Shown here one piece after another: positions 23,020 to 32,100 of a DNA stretch of 64,000 nucleotides (positions within the stretch are counted from its first letter, which is position 1; the number at the start of each line of letters is the position of its first letter). A program made the translations under genes and the position numbers. Below the pieces are notes generated by a model that did no database searches, had not been told where the DNA came from, and was given only the letters and a program-made list of their open reading frames with translations. This DNA is from an uncultured Pelagibacteraceae bacterium (lineage in GTDB: Bacteria; Pseudomonadota; Alphaproteobacteria; Pelagibacterales; Pelagibacteraceae), in the NCBI GenBank assembly GCA_902621345.1, contig CACNLV010000002.1:96320-160319 (forward strand), read 5' to 3'.

Positions 23020-24282
23020 TTATACAGCTAATTTATAAGCAAAATTTTTTCCAAGATTATCTTTTAGATCGTTATTAAATCGAGCAGCTTCGGCTCCATC
23101 AATTATTCTATGATCATATGATAAAGATAAAGGTAGAATTGTTCGCGTTATAAACTTTCCATCAATAAAAATTTGTTTTTTTTGAGATTTACCAACTCCT
23201 AAGATTGCGACTTCAGGATAATTAATAATAGGTGTAAAAAAAGAACCACCAATACCTCCCAGGCTCGTTATAGTCATGGAACCACCAAATAATTCTTTTT
23301 TGTCAATTTTAAGATTTCTGCATTGATCACTTAATTTTTTAAGCTCAGTACCTATTAAAGTTATGTTCTTGTTATCAGCATTTCTTAGTTTTGGGACCAT
23401 AAGCCCATGCTTCGTATCCACAGCTATTCCAATGTGATAATACTTTTTTAGAGTCATTTTTCCTTTATCAATTTCATCAATAGATGAATTAAAATTTGGA
23501 AATTTTTTAAGTGATGCAGTTAAAGCTTTGACAATAAAAGCTAAAGGAGTAATTTTTTTTTTTTCTCCAGTGTAAATATCTTTAAGAGAAGTTCTAAACT
23601 CTTCTAATTCTGTTATATCTGCCTCGTCATGATTAGTCACATGAGGAATATTGGACCAAGAATTCATAAGATATTTAGATGAAAGTCTTTTTACTCTTGG
23701 AATATCCTTTATTTCCGTTTTTCCAAATTCAGAGTGAGGATACTCTAGTTCTATTATTTCATCTTTCTTGAATTCTTTTTCAATATTTCTCTCAGGCGTT
23801 CTCGCAACAAATGACTTAATATCACTTTCGGTTACTCTTCCCAATCTTTCACTACCTTCAACTTTACTAATATCAATACCGAGTTCTCTAGCAAATTTTC
23901 TAACCTTTGGTGAGGCTGAAGTTTTTTTTGAAAAATCTTTTACGATGATATTTTTTGGTCCAACTTCTTTTTCAATTTCTATTTTTTTTTCTTTGATGTT
24001 TTCTTTTTTAGTTGATTGTATTTCTTTAGTTTCTACGTTGTTGTCTTTTAATTCAATTTCTAAAATCTTACTACCCTCAGAAACCTTATCACCCACTTTT
24101 AAGTTTAATTCTGTAACTAATCCATCATGTAATGAGGGAATTTCAACACTCGATTTATCACTTTCAATTGTGATTAAAGGATCATTTTTTTTAATCTCTT
24201 GACCTTTTTTGATTAAAATTTCAATAACCTCTACATCTTTGAATTCACCAATGTTTGGAACTTTTATATCTTTTTTTGACAT
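23020..24282 (-). CDS. aceF: Pyruvate dehydrogenase E2, dihydrolipoamide acetyltransferase
   Basis: E2 accepts the acetyl group from E1 on lipoyl-lysine and transfers it to CoA. I chose the ATG at 24282, which gives 420 aa and places the lipoyl domain at the N-terminus; a longer frame to 24360 adds a non-conserved 26-residue stretch that overlaps aceE. The lipoyl lysine is Lys43 in ESDKSSVEIP. A peripheral-subunit-binding domain (ASPKVRKFARELGID) and the catalytic domain ending with DHRIIDG (His391) follow. The lipoyl domain closely resembles that fused to E1 upstream. The start is 1 bp after the aceE stop. Confidence 0.95.
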   Translation of the reverse strand: MSKKDIKVPNIGEFKDVEVIEILIKKGQEIKKNDPLITIESDKSSVEIPSLHDGLVTELNLKVGDKVSEGSKILEIELKDNNVETKEIQSTKKENIKEKKIEIEKEVGPKNIIVKDFSKKTSASPKVRKFARELGIDISKVEGSERLGRVTESDIKSFVARTPERNIEKEFKKDEIIELEYPHSEFGKTEIKDIPRVKRLSSKYLMNSWSNIPHVTNHDEADITELEEFRTSLKDIYTGEKKKITPLAFIVKALTASLKKFPNFNSSIDEIDKGKMTLKKYYHIGIAVDTKHGLMVPKLRNADNKNITLIGTELKKLSDQCRNLKIDKKELFGGSMTITSLGGIGGSFFTPIINYPEVAILGVGKSQKKQIFIDGKFITRTILPLSLSYDHRIIDGAEAARFNNDLKDNLGKNFAYKLAV

Positions 24283-24283
24283 T

Positions 24284-27200
24284 CTATAGTTTTGTTGGCA
24301 TAGGTTTATCAGTATCAATCTTATACTTTTTAATTGCTTCTTTAGCATATTTTGATGCAATAAGCTGTTCCTTAGCTAAAATGCTCAACCCATATGTTGT
24401 GATATGTTCCTTATCAACCTCAAAAAATTTTCTTAACTCTTTTCTTGTATCACTTCGTCCAAATCCATCTGTTCCTAGTGAATAAAAACTTTTGTTTACA
24501 TAAGGTCTTATCTGATCGGAGTTCATTCTCATATAATCAGAGGCTGCTAAAATTGGCCCTTCAGCGTTACCCAAACATTTTTCTACATAGCTTTTTTTAG
24601 GTTCTTTATCAGGGTTTAGAAGATTATATCTCTCTACTTCAAGACCGTCCCTTCTTAATTCGTTAAAGCTTGTTACACTCCAAATCTCACTATCGATTTG
24701 ATATTCATTTTGTAATATTTCTGCACCAGCTATCATTTCTCTTAATATTGTGCCAGATCCAAGAAATTGAATTTTAGTTTTTTTAAACTTATTAAACTCC
24801 TTTATTTTGTACATTCCTTTTAAAATACCCTCCTCACATGATTTATCTTTTGGCATTTCTGGATGAGGATAATTTTCATTCATGGTTGTAATATAATAAA
24901 AAATATTTTCTTTTTTCTCGTGCATTCTTCTTAAACCTTCTCGAAAAATGACTGCAAGCTCATAGTGAAATGTTGGATCATATGATCTGCAATTAGGAAT
25001 AGTCGAAGCCATTATGTGGCTATGACCATCTTGATGTTGTAAACCTTCTCCAGCAAGAGTTGTTCTTCCAGCAGTAGCTCCAATTAAAAATCCTCTGGAC
25101 TGACTATCTGCACCTGCCCAAGCAAAATCTCCAATTCTCTGAAAACCAAACATTGAGTAGAAAAGATAAATTGGGATCATTTCTATGTCATGGTTGGTAT
25201 ATGAGGTTCCTGCAGCTATCCAAGATGACATTGCTCCAGCTTCATTAATTCCTTCTTCTAAAACTTGACCGCTCTTTTCCTCTTTATACGAGCTTAGTTG
25301 AGCGGAGTCCTCTGGCTCATATTTTTGTCCCTCATGTGCATAAATTCCTATCTTTTGAAAAAAACCTTCCATTCCAAATGTTCTAGCTTCATCAGGAATG
25401 ATTGGGACCAGTCTCGGTGCAACATTTTTATCTCTCAAAAGATTTGTCAACATTCTAACTAATGCCATTGTGGTCGACATTTGTTTTTCACCTGTGGAAA
25501 CCTTCATATTATCGAAAATATCTTTTGGAGGTGCTTTAATAGGCTTTGCATAAGTAGTTCTCTCAGGAATAAAGCCACCCAACTGAAGTCTTCTTTCTTT
25601 AATGTATTTTATTTCAGGAGAATTTTGATCTGGCTTGTAATACTCAATATTTTTGACCTGCTGGTCTGTTAATGGAACATCAAATCTATCTCTATAATAC
25701 ATTAGGTCTTCAACATCTAATTTTTTAGTCTGATGGGTTGTATTTACGCTCTCACCACTTTTACCCATGCCGTAACCCTTTATAGTCTTAGCAATTACTA
25801 CAGTGGGACTACCAACATTTTTAGATGCTTTGTCATATGCTGCAAAAACTTTGTGAGGATCATGCCCACCTCTATTTAATCTCCAAATATCCTTATCTGA
25901 AAGACTTGATACAAGTTCTGAGGTTTCTGGATATTTTCCAAAAAATTTTGCTCTAACGTAAGCTCCATCTCTTGCTTTCATTGCTTGATATTCTCCATCA
26001 ACTGTTTCATTCATTGTCTTAATAAGGTGGCCTGTTTTGTCGTTGGCTAACAGTGAATCCCAATATGAACCCCAAATTACTTTAATAACATTCCATCCGG
26101 CTCCTCTAAAAATTCCCTCTAATTCTTGTATAATTTTTCCATTACCTCGCACAGGACCATCTAATCTTTGAAGGTTACAATTTATAACAAATATTAAATT
26201 ATCTAAATTCTCTCTAGCGGCTAAACCAATTGCTCCTAGAGACTCTGGCTCGTCCATTTCGCCGTCACCTAAAAATGCCCAAACTTTTCTACCTTCATCC
26301 TTAATTAGTCCTCTATTAATCAAATATTTCATATATCTTGCTTGATAAATTGCTAACATCGGTCCTAAACCCATAGAGACTGTTGGAAATTGCCAAAAGT
26401 TTGGCATTAACCAAGGGTGTGGATATGAGGATAAACCACCAGGTTTAACTTCCTGTCTGAAACTATCTAACTGTTTTTCATTAAGTCTTCCCTCAAGAAA
26501 TGCTCTAGCGTACATACCAGGTGCACTGTGTCCTTGAAAATAAACAAGATCTCCTCCGAATTTATTATTTTTTGCCCTCCAAAAATGATTCATTCCAACA
26601 TCATATAAAGTTGCAGCAGATGCAAAGGTTCCAATATGACCTCCAAGTTCAGGAAATTTTTTATTTGCCCTTACTACCATTGCAGCAGCATTCCATCTAA
26701 TTAATGATCTAATTCTTCTTTCTATATTCTGATCACCACTCGATTTCTTTTCCTCACTTACAGGAATTGTATTTATATAGGGAGTATTTTGTGTGTATGG
26801 GATATTGGCTCCCTCCATATAAGCTTTATTGATTAATTCCTTAATCAAATAGTGAGCTCTATGATTACCATCTTTTTCAATAACATCTGAGAGAGACTCT
26901 AACCATTCACGCGTCTCTAATGGATCAATATCGCCCTCATTTACAACTTCAATTTTACTAGGTTTTTCTTTCTCAAATTTTGGAATTTGCTTTTCTTGTT
27001 CTTTATTTCTTTTTAAAGAATTTTCTGCCTCTAAAATTAAATTTTCAGTATTTTTTGGAACCTCTTCTAATTTAGACAATTTTTCATCAGGGCCTGATAT
27101 GCTGAGAAGCAAGTCACCTTTTGAAACTTTATCACCAACTTTTACTTCTATATTTTCAACTTTGCCCGAAAAAGTTGATGGAATTTCAACACTAGATTTG

Positions 27201-27322
27201 TCGCTTTCAATAGTGACCACTGGATCATTTTTTTTAATTTTTTGACCCTCTTCGACAAGTAATTCAATTACCTCAACATTTTCAAAATCGCCAATGTCAG
27301 GAACTAATAATTTTTCAGTCAT
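24284..27322 (-). CDS. aceE: Pyruvate dehydrogenase E1 (homodimeric AceE) with N-terminal lipoyl domain
   Basis: E1 decarboxylates pyruvate using thiamine diphosphate and passes the acetyl group to lipoyl arms. The E1 body starts at about residue 131 with DIDPLETREWLESL, which aligns to the start of ordinary AceE; the ThDP/Mg motif GDGEMDEPE is at 352-360. Residues 1-78 are an extra biotinyl/lipoyl domain with the modifiable Lys42 in ESDKSSVEIP, joined by a charged linker (79-130). The 1012-aa length exceeds the usual 887 or so because of this fusion. Alphaproteobacteria more often use a two-subunit E1, so both the homodimeric type and the fusion are noteworthy. No E3 gene is adjacent. Confidence 0.95.
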   Translation of the reverse strand: MTEKLLVPDIGDFENVEVIELLVEEGQKIKKNDPVVTIESDKSSVEIPSTFSGKVENIEVKVGDKVSKGDLLLSISGPDEKLSKLEEVPKNTENLILEAENSLKRNKEQEKQIPKFEKEKPSKIEVVNEGDIDPLETREWLESLSDVIEKDGNHRAHYLIKELINKAYMEGANIPYTQNTPYINTIPVSEEKKSSGDQNIERRIRSLIRWNAAAMVVRANKKFPELGGHIGTFASAATLYDVGMNHFWRAKNNKFGGDLVYFQGHSAPGMYARAFLEGRLNEKQLDSFRQEVKPGGLSSYPHPWLMPNFWQFPTVSMGLGPMLAIYQARYMKYLINRGLIKDEGRKVWAFLGDGEMDEPESLGAIGLAARENLDNLIFVINCNLQRLDGPVRGNGKIIQELEGIFRGAGWNVIKVIWGSYWDSLLANDKTGHLIKTMNETVDGEYQAMKARDGAYVRAKFFGKYPETSELVSSLSDKDIWRLNRGGHDPHKVFAAYDKASKNVGSPTVVIAKTIKGYGMGKSGESVNTTHQTKKLDVEDLMYYRDRFDVPLTDQQVKNIEYYKPDQNSPEIKYIKERRLQLGGFIPERTTYAKPIKAPPKDIFDNMKVSTGEKQMSTTMALVRMLTNLLRDKNVAPRLVPIIPDEARTFGMEGFFQKIGIYAHEGQKYEPEDSAQLSSYKEEKSGQVLEEGINEAGAMSSWIAAGTSYTNHDIEMIPIYLFYSMFGFQRIGDFAWAGADSQSRGFLIGATAGRTTLAGEGLQHQDGHSHIMASTIPNCRSYDPTFHYELAVIFREGLRRMHEKKENIFYYITTMNENYPHPEMPKDKSCEEGILKGMYKIKEFNKFKKTKIQFLGSGTILREMIAGAEILQNEYQIDSEIWSVTSFNELRRDGLEVERYNLLNPDKEPKKSYVEKCLGNAEGPILAASDYMRMNSDQIRPYVNKSFYSLGTDGFGRSDTRKELRKFFEVDKEHITTYGLSILAKEQLIASKYAKEAIKKYKIDTDKPMPTKL

Positions 27323-27417
27323 TTTTTATGTTTTATACACTATAAAAATCTAGTGAATTGCAAATTTTAACACATTCTGTCCTATTTTTTGACACTCTTT
27401 TACTATTAAATGCAAAA

Positions 27418-27534
27418 ATGTTTAAAAAGATACTAAAATTACTTATTCATTCAAATGATAATACACACGTAGACGCTAAAATGTGGATACAAAAAATATT
27501 ACTAGAGGGGAAGTACGGAAAGATAAATTCCTAA
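27418..27534 (+). CDS. Candidate 38-aa protein, no known family
   Basis: An ATG frame of 38 codons begins with MFKKILKLLIHSNDN and ends IQKILLEGKYGKINS. It occupies the spacer between the aceE leader and the 3' end of the thiolase gene, whose stop region it overlaps by 4 bp in convergent orientation. The peptide is basic, with an amphipathic look rather than a membrane span. No strong Shine-Dalgarno site is visible, but many genes here lack one. I do not recognise a family; it could be a chance frame in AT-rich DNA. Confidence 0.35.
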   Translation: MFKKILKLLIHSNDNTHVDAKMWIQKILLEGKYGKINS

Positions 27535-28706
27535 ATTCTTTCAACACATAAAGCTATACCCATTCCACCTCCAATACAGAGAGTCGCACAACCCTTGCTT
27601 TTTTTTTGTCTCTTCATTTCATGTACTAAAGTTACAAGTATTCTTGCTCCTGATGCACCAATAGGATGACCTAGCGCGATTGCACCACCATTTACATTAA
27701 CTTTGTTTGGATCAACACCCAACTCACGAATTACAGCTATGCTTTGAGCTGCAAAAGCTTCATTAATTTCAAATAAATCAACCTCATCTAAATTCCATCC
27801 AGCCATATTAGTTGCCTTGCGAACAGCTTCTATTGGCCCTAGACCCATTAAAGTTGGATCTACTCCAACTGATGACCATGAGACTATTTTTGCAAGAGGA
27901 TTGATAGATTTTTTTTCTGCTTCTTCAATAGTGGTTAAAAATAAGGCTGCAGCACCATCATTTATCCCAGAAGAATTTCCAGGTGTGACTGTTCCATTTT
28001 CTTTGAAAACTGTTTTAAGTTTTTCTAGATCAGAAATCTTTAGACCTATTCGTGGATGCTCATCTAAGTTTAGCAGGTTATTGCCTTGGTTAATCTTAAC
28101 TAACTCATCATCAAATTTGCTATTTTTGATTGCCTCTTCTGTTTTTTTTTGAGAATTTAAAGCAAATTCATCTTGTTCCTTTTTAGATATATCAAATTTT
28201 TTTGCAATATTTTCTGCTGTAACGCCCATGTGATAATTATTAAAAGCATCCATTAATCCATCATTAATCATTGTATCGGTTAGTTTTTCTTCTGAAATTT
28301 TTCTTTCATCTCTAAAAAAAATTGAATGTGGTGCTATTGACATATTTTCTTGTCCTCCAGAAATAACATTTAATGAATCTCCTAATTTGATAGATTGATA
28401 TCCCGATATCACTGCTCTTAATCCAGACCCACAAACTTGATTAATTATATGGGCTGGTTTTGAAATTGGTATTCCAGCATTTATTGCAGCTTGTCTAGCG
28501 GGGTTTTGTCCAGCCCCAGCGGTTAATACTTGACCCATTATCACTTCATCTACTTCATCTGGACTAAATTTACTTAGTTTTAAAGCTTCTTTGATCACTA
28601 AAGATCCAAGTTGATCAGGTCTCATTTTTTTTAATGAACCTCTATAAGATCCTATAGGTGTTCTAACGGCGCTAACAATCGCCACCTCTTTTGATTTATC
28701 TATCAT
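27531..28706 (-). CDS. Acetyl-CoA C-acetyltransferase (thiolase)
   Basis: This 391-aa thiolase condenses or cleaves acetoacetyl-CoA. The acyl-accepting Cys92 lies in NQVCGSGLRAV, the catalytic His is in GGAIALGHPIGASG, and the second Cys (about 377) is in CIGGGMG. Length and motifs match the PhaA/AtoB biosynthetic type; it could equally serve beta-oxidation of short acyl chains. No partner reductase or synthase gene for polyhydroxybutyrate is seen nearby. Upstream is 72 bp of AT-rich sequence before the divergent tRNA-Arg gene. Confidence 0.92.
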   Translation of the reverse strand: MIDKSKEVAIVSAVRTPIGSYRGSLKKMRPDQLGSLVIKEALKLSKFSPDEVDEVIMGQVLTAGAGQNPARQAAINAGIPISKPAHIINQVCGSGLRAVISGYQSIKLGDSLNVISGGQENMSIAPHSIFFRDERKISEEKLTDTMINDGLMDAFNNYHMGVTAENIAKKFDISKKEQDEFALNSQKKTEEAIKNSKFDDELVKINQGNNLLNLDEHPRIGLKISDLEKLKTVFKENGTVTPGNSSGINDGAAALFLTTIEEAEKKSINPLAKIVSWSSVGVDPTLMGLGPIEAVRKATNMAGWNLDEVDLFEINEAFAAQSIAVIRELGVDPNKVNVNGGAIALGHPIGASGARILVTLVHEMKRQKKSKGCATLCIGGGMGIALCVERI

Positions 28707-28778
28707 TAATTTTTAAATTTATCTTATAATTAAAATATACTAAACATTAATATATTGTATTTAAATAAAATTATAAAT

Positions 28779-28855
28779 GCGCCTGTAGCTCAACTGGATA
28801 GAGCGCTTGGCTACGGACCAGGAGGTTCTGGGTTCGACTCCTAGCAGGCGCACCA
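28779..28855 (+). tRNA. tRNA-Arg (anticodon ACG)
   Basis: The 77-nt gene has the acceptor stem GCGCCTG/CAGGCGC, discriminator A and encoded CCA. The anticodon stem CTTGG/CCAGG encloses the loop CTACGGA, giving anticodon ACG, which is read as ICG after A34 deamination. The D-loop AGCTCAACTGGATAGAG and T-arm GGTTCGACTCC are canonical. Confidence 0.97.
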
Positions 28856-28864
28856 AAAATAAAA

Positions 28865-28963
28865 ATGTTTGATTGGCTCCTTAAATCTTCCTTACAAATG
28901 TCTGTAATTTATTTTTTCATAATAATCTTTATTATTTTATTAATTTTAACTTTTATATTATAA
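28865..28963 (+). CDS. Candidate 32-aa single-span membrane peptide
   Basis: A short ATG frame begins 9 bp after the tRNA-Arg CCA and encodes MFDWLLKSSLQMSV followed by a run of Ile, Leu and Phe that is long enough for one membrane span. It ends 7 bp before the start of the thioesterase gene. Small single-span proteins are common in compact genomes, but hydrophobic frames also arise by chance in T-rich DNA. No family is recognised and no clear ribosome-binding site is seen. Confidence 0.3.
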   Translation: MFDWLLKSSLQMSVIYFFIIIFIILLILTFIL

Positions 28964-28970
28964 AAAATCT

Positions 28971-29384
28971 ATGACAGATAAATTTGAGCAAATTAGTATA
29001 AAAACAGGATTTATGAAACACAATGGTGGAGTTTTATTTAGACAAATTTCTGAAAATTATTATGAGTTCAAATCTACAATAACAAAAAACCATCTAAATT
29101 CAGCTGGCATCACTCACGGTGGTTATCTTGCAGCGTTAATTGATGCTGGTTCTGGTTCAGCCGCTCACAGATCAGCCGAACCTTCACCATGTGTAACAAT
29201 TTCATTAGATTTGAAATTTATTGGTACATCTAGAGTTGGAGATGAAATTATAGGTCATGTTAGAATTTTGAAAAAAACCAAAACACTCGTGTTTTTATTT
29301 TGTGAGCTTAAGTGTAACGATAAAGTAATAACTACAGCTAACGGTATTTGGAAAATCTTAAAAAATAAGCCTATTAATACCTAA
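28971..29384 (+). CDS. PaaI-family hotdog thioesterase
   Basis: This 137-aa protein has the hotdog-fold thioesterase pattern: ITHGGYLAALIDAGSGSAAH carries the HGG motif and the downstream acidic residue of the PaaI/YbgC-like active site, and the C-terminal strand block TISLDLKFIGTSRVGDEI is typical. It should hydrolyse an acyl- or aryl-CoA in the cytoplasm; substrate unknown. It follows tRNA-Arg and a tiny candidate frame. The 229 bp downstream to the helicase contain two short palindromes and no further gene. Confidence 0.85.
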   Translation: MTDKFEQISIKTGFMKHNGGVLFRQISENYYEFKSTITKNHLNSAGITHGGYLAALIDAGSGSAAHRSAEPSPCVTISLDLKFIGTSRVGDEIIGHVRILKKTKTLVFLFCELKCNDKVITTANGIWKILKNKPINT

Positions 29385-29391
29385 TATGTAT

Positions 29392-29407
29392 TTAACTAAT
29401 TAGTTAA
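29392..29407. repeat. 16-bp perfect palindrome between thioesterase and helicase genes
   Basis: The sequence TTAACTAATTAGTTAA is self-complementary over all 16 bases. It begins 7 bp after the thioesterase stop and is about 207 bp upstream of the helicase gene. It could be a protein-binding dyad. It is too AT-rich, and without a U-run, to be a convincing terminator. Chance occurrence in such AT-rich DNA cannot be dismissed. Confidence 0.35.
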
Positions 29408-29433
29408 GGATTAATTAAATTGGATATATAATT

Positions 29434-29443
29434 AGGTATACCT
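29434..29443. repeat. 10-bp palindrome AGGTATACCT in helicase leader
   Basis: AGGTATACCT is a perfect 10-bp palindrome 27 bp downstream of the 16-bp palindrome and 170 bp upstream of the helicase ATG. Its G/C-bearing arms make it more specific than the surrounding AT-rich DNA. A role as operator is only a suggestion. The rest of 29444-29613 holds no gene that I can support. Confidence 0.3.
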
Positions 29444-29613
29444 GAAGAAAAAATATTAATTGTTATATAAATTCTATATATGTGTTAAAGTAAATTTGGT
29501 TTTTTTTGAAATGAGAACTTTTTAACTTCCGATTCGGTCTTGTTTTAGTCTATTTTTGTTCTTTAGTACTAACAATATCTGGTAGGTTAAGAAAAAAATA
29601 TACCAAACATAGA

Positions 29614-32097
29614 ATGTCTAAAAATAAAATATCTGCAATTCTTGGGCCAACTAATACTGGAAAAACCCATCTTGCAATAGAGACAATGTTGTCTTTTGAA
29701 AGTGGTATGATTGGTTTTCCTTTAAGGCTTTTAGCGCGTGAGGTCTACGATAAATTGCAAAAAAAATTAAAAACAGACAATGTAGCATTAATAACTGGAG
29801 AGGAAAAAATTATCCCATCAAATGCTAAGTACTTTCTATGTACTGTGGAGTCTATGCCAATAGATAAACAATTAGAATTTGTTGCTGTTGATGAAATTCA
29901 AATGTGCTCGGATCATGAAAGAGGTCATATTTTTACGGACAGACTTTTAAATATGAGAGGTGAAAAATTAACAATGTTCATGGGTTCAAATACAATTAGG
30001 AATATTGTTGCCAAATTAGACGATGATGTAGAGTTTATAAATAGAGATCGTTTGTCAAAACTTTCTTACTCTGGCCATAAGAAAATTTCAAGAATAGACC
30101 GAAAAACTGCAATAATTGCATTTTCAGCGGAAGAAGTATACGCAATAGCTGAGCTTATCAGAAGACAAAAGGGGGGAGCCTCAATTGTTATGGGTTCTCT
30201 TAGTCCAAAGACTAGAAATGCTCAAGTTGAATTATATCAATCTGGTGATGTTGATTTTTTAGTTGCAACAGATGCAATTGGGATGGGTATAAATATGGAT
30301 CTCAATCATGTGTATTTTTCAAATTTAAAAAAATTTGATGGAAAAAAATTAAGACGGTTAAATTTATCCGAAATTGGTCAAATTGCTGGTAGAGCAGGGA
30401 GATATATGAATGATGGAAGCTTTGGGATAACCGGTCAATGTGGAATAATAAGTCCTGAAAATGTAGAACTACTTGAAAACCATAAATTTGAGGAGATTAG
30501 CTATTTATTTTGGAGAAATTCAAATCTTAATTTTAATAACCCAACTTTATTAATAAAATCTCTGGATGAAAAACCCCATAAAGACTGGTTGAGAAAAATA
30601 TACGAATGTGAGGATGAAAAAGCTTTAAAGTTTTTTTTAAAAGACAAAAACTTTGAAAATATCAAGTTTAATCAAGAAAAATTAAGACTTTTATGGGAAT
30701 GTTGTCAAATACCAGATTTTGTTAAAAAAACATACGGTAATCATTATGAGGTAATTGGAAATGTTTTCAAATATTTAAACAGTAAAACAGGCAAAATTTC
30801 TAACGATTATATGCGATTACAGCTGATGAAACTTGATAAATTAGATGGAAATGTAGATTCTTTGTCAAATAGAATTGCAAATGTAAGAACTTGGTCATAT
30901 GTTTCAAATAAAAATAATTGGGTAGAAAATCATAATTATTGGATAGAAAAAACTAAGTTATTAGAGGACAGACTTTCAGACAGATTGCATGAGGAACTTA
31001 CAAAAACTTTTATTGATAAACGTGCAAGTATCCTTGCAAGAGGTTTGAAGCAGGATATGGAGTTTAATACAAAAATTTTAAAAAATAATGATGTAATAAT
31101 CGACAATCAGTTTATCGGTAAAATAAATGGTCTTAAACTAGAATTGGATTTAAAAAAAGGAGCCTTAGAAACAGACATAAAATCTCTAAAAAAAGCTGCC
31201 AGACAATCTGTTAGTCCTGAACTCGAAAAAAGAGTTAAAATTATAATTGAAACTGGTCTTATTGAACTTAGGGATGATTCTAAAATTTATTGGAATAACT
31301 CAATAATCGGAAGGTTGACTGCTGGTAAAGATTATCTAAATCCTAATTTAGAATTAATAGTTGATGACATTTTAGAGCAAAATCAAAAGCAAAAGTTGTT
31401 AGATTTTATGGGTAAATGGTTAAAAAATAAAATTGGCACAGTTTTAAAAAGTTTAATTGATTTAAAGAATATAAAAGAAAAAAATCCGTCAACAAAAGCT
31501 TTAGCATATCAACTTTATGAAAATAATGGTGTAGTTAAAAGAGAAAAAGTCTCAGAATATTTGAACAAACTAGATCAAAATGAAAGAAAAATTTTACGTG
31601 ACATAGGAGTGAAATTTGGAAGATATCACGTTTTTTTGTTTAAATTAATAAAACCTGATGCAGTTTCTTTAAGAACATTACTATGGAAAAATTATCATCA
31701 AAAATATTTTAATTTAAGACCTCCAACATTTGGCTTGAACTTTTTAGACGATAAGAATTTTAGAAATAAAAATTTCATGTTGTTATGTGGATTTGAAAAA
31801 TTCGACACCTTTTTTGTTAGAATTGATATTCTTGAGAGATTATTCATACAAATATTGAATTCTGATAATAAAGAAAATGAAAAAATGATCAAAATGGTCC
31901 CAGAGATGATTAATCTACTAGGCTGTAGTAAAGAAAATTTTAAAAAGTTAATTAGCATGATGAATTATAAAGTTTTTGAAAAAGATAGTGATCTTTTTTT
32001 CAAGTATTATCCCACTAAGAAAACCAAAAAGATTTTTCTTAAAAAACCTAATAAAGAAAGCCCATTTATGGTTCTTAAAAATCTTAATTTAAACTAA
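29614..32097 (+). CDS. Suv3-like ATP-dependent RNA helicase
   Basis: The 827-aa protein is a superfamily 2 helicase related to mitochondrial SUV3. Walker A is GPTNTGKT at 11-18, motif II is DEIQ at 93-96, and motif VI is GQIAGRAGR. The first 300 residues are the helicase core, followed by a Suv3-type C-terminal region. In mitochondria SUV3 unwinds RNA for degradation; its bacterial counterpart is widespread in Alphaproteobacteria and is usually beside the ferredoxin and carD genes, as here. An S4-domain gene that commonly follows it is not present; a TerB gene lies 3 bp downstream instead. Confidence 0.88.
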   Translation: MSKNKISAILGPTNTGKTHLAIETMLSFESGMIGFPLRLLAREVYDKLQKKLKTDNVALITGEEKIIPSNAKYFLCTVESMPIDKQLEFVAVDEIQMCSDHERGHIFTDRLLNMRGEKLTMFMGSNTIRNIVAKLDDDVEFINRDRLSKLSYSGHKKISRIDRKTAIIAFSAEEVYAIAELIRRQKGGASIVMGSLSPKTRNAQVELYQSGDVDFLVATDAIGMGINMDLNHVYFSNLKKFDGKKLRRLNLSEIGQIAGRAGRYMNDGSFGITGQCGIISPENVELLENHKFEEISYLFWRNSNLNFNNPTLLIKSLDEKPHKDWLRKIYECEDEKALKFFLKDKNFENIKFNQEKLRLLWECCQIPDFVKKTYGNHYEVIGNVFKYLNSKTGKISNDYMRLQLMKLDKLDGNVDSLSNRIANVRTWSYVSNKNNWVENHNYWIEKTKLLEDRLSDRLHEELTKTFIDKRASILARGLKQDMEFNTKILKNNDVIIDNQFIGKINGLKLELDLKKGALETDIKSLKKAARQSVSPELEKRVKIIIETGLIELRDDSKIYWNNSIIGRLTAGKDYLNPNLELIVDDILEQNQKQKLLDFMGKWLKNKIGTVLKSLIDLKNIKEKNPSTKALAYQLYENNGVVKREKVSEYLNKLDQNERKILRDIGVKFGRYHVFLFKLIKPDAVSLRTLLWKNYHQKYFNLRPPTFGLNFLDDKNFRNKNFMLLCGFEKFDTFFVRIDILERLFIQILNSDNKENEKMIKMVPEMINLLGCSKENFKKLISMMNYKVFEKDSDLFFKYYPTKKTKKIFLKKPNKESPFMVLKNLNLN

Positions 32098-32100
32098 TAG

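Noticed and set aside
23768..24202. 144-codon plus-strand frame opposite aceF
   Set aside because: It mirrors a well-supported E2 gene and has no family features; a shadow frame.
24283..24360. N-terminal extension of E2 starting at 24360
   Set aside because: The 26 extra residues are not conserved and overlap the aceE coding sequence; the ATG at 24282 puts the lipoyl domain at the N-terminus.
27817..28152. 111-codon frame opposite the thiolase gene
   Set aside because: It is antisense to conserved thiolase motifs and shows no recognisable domain.
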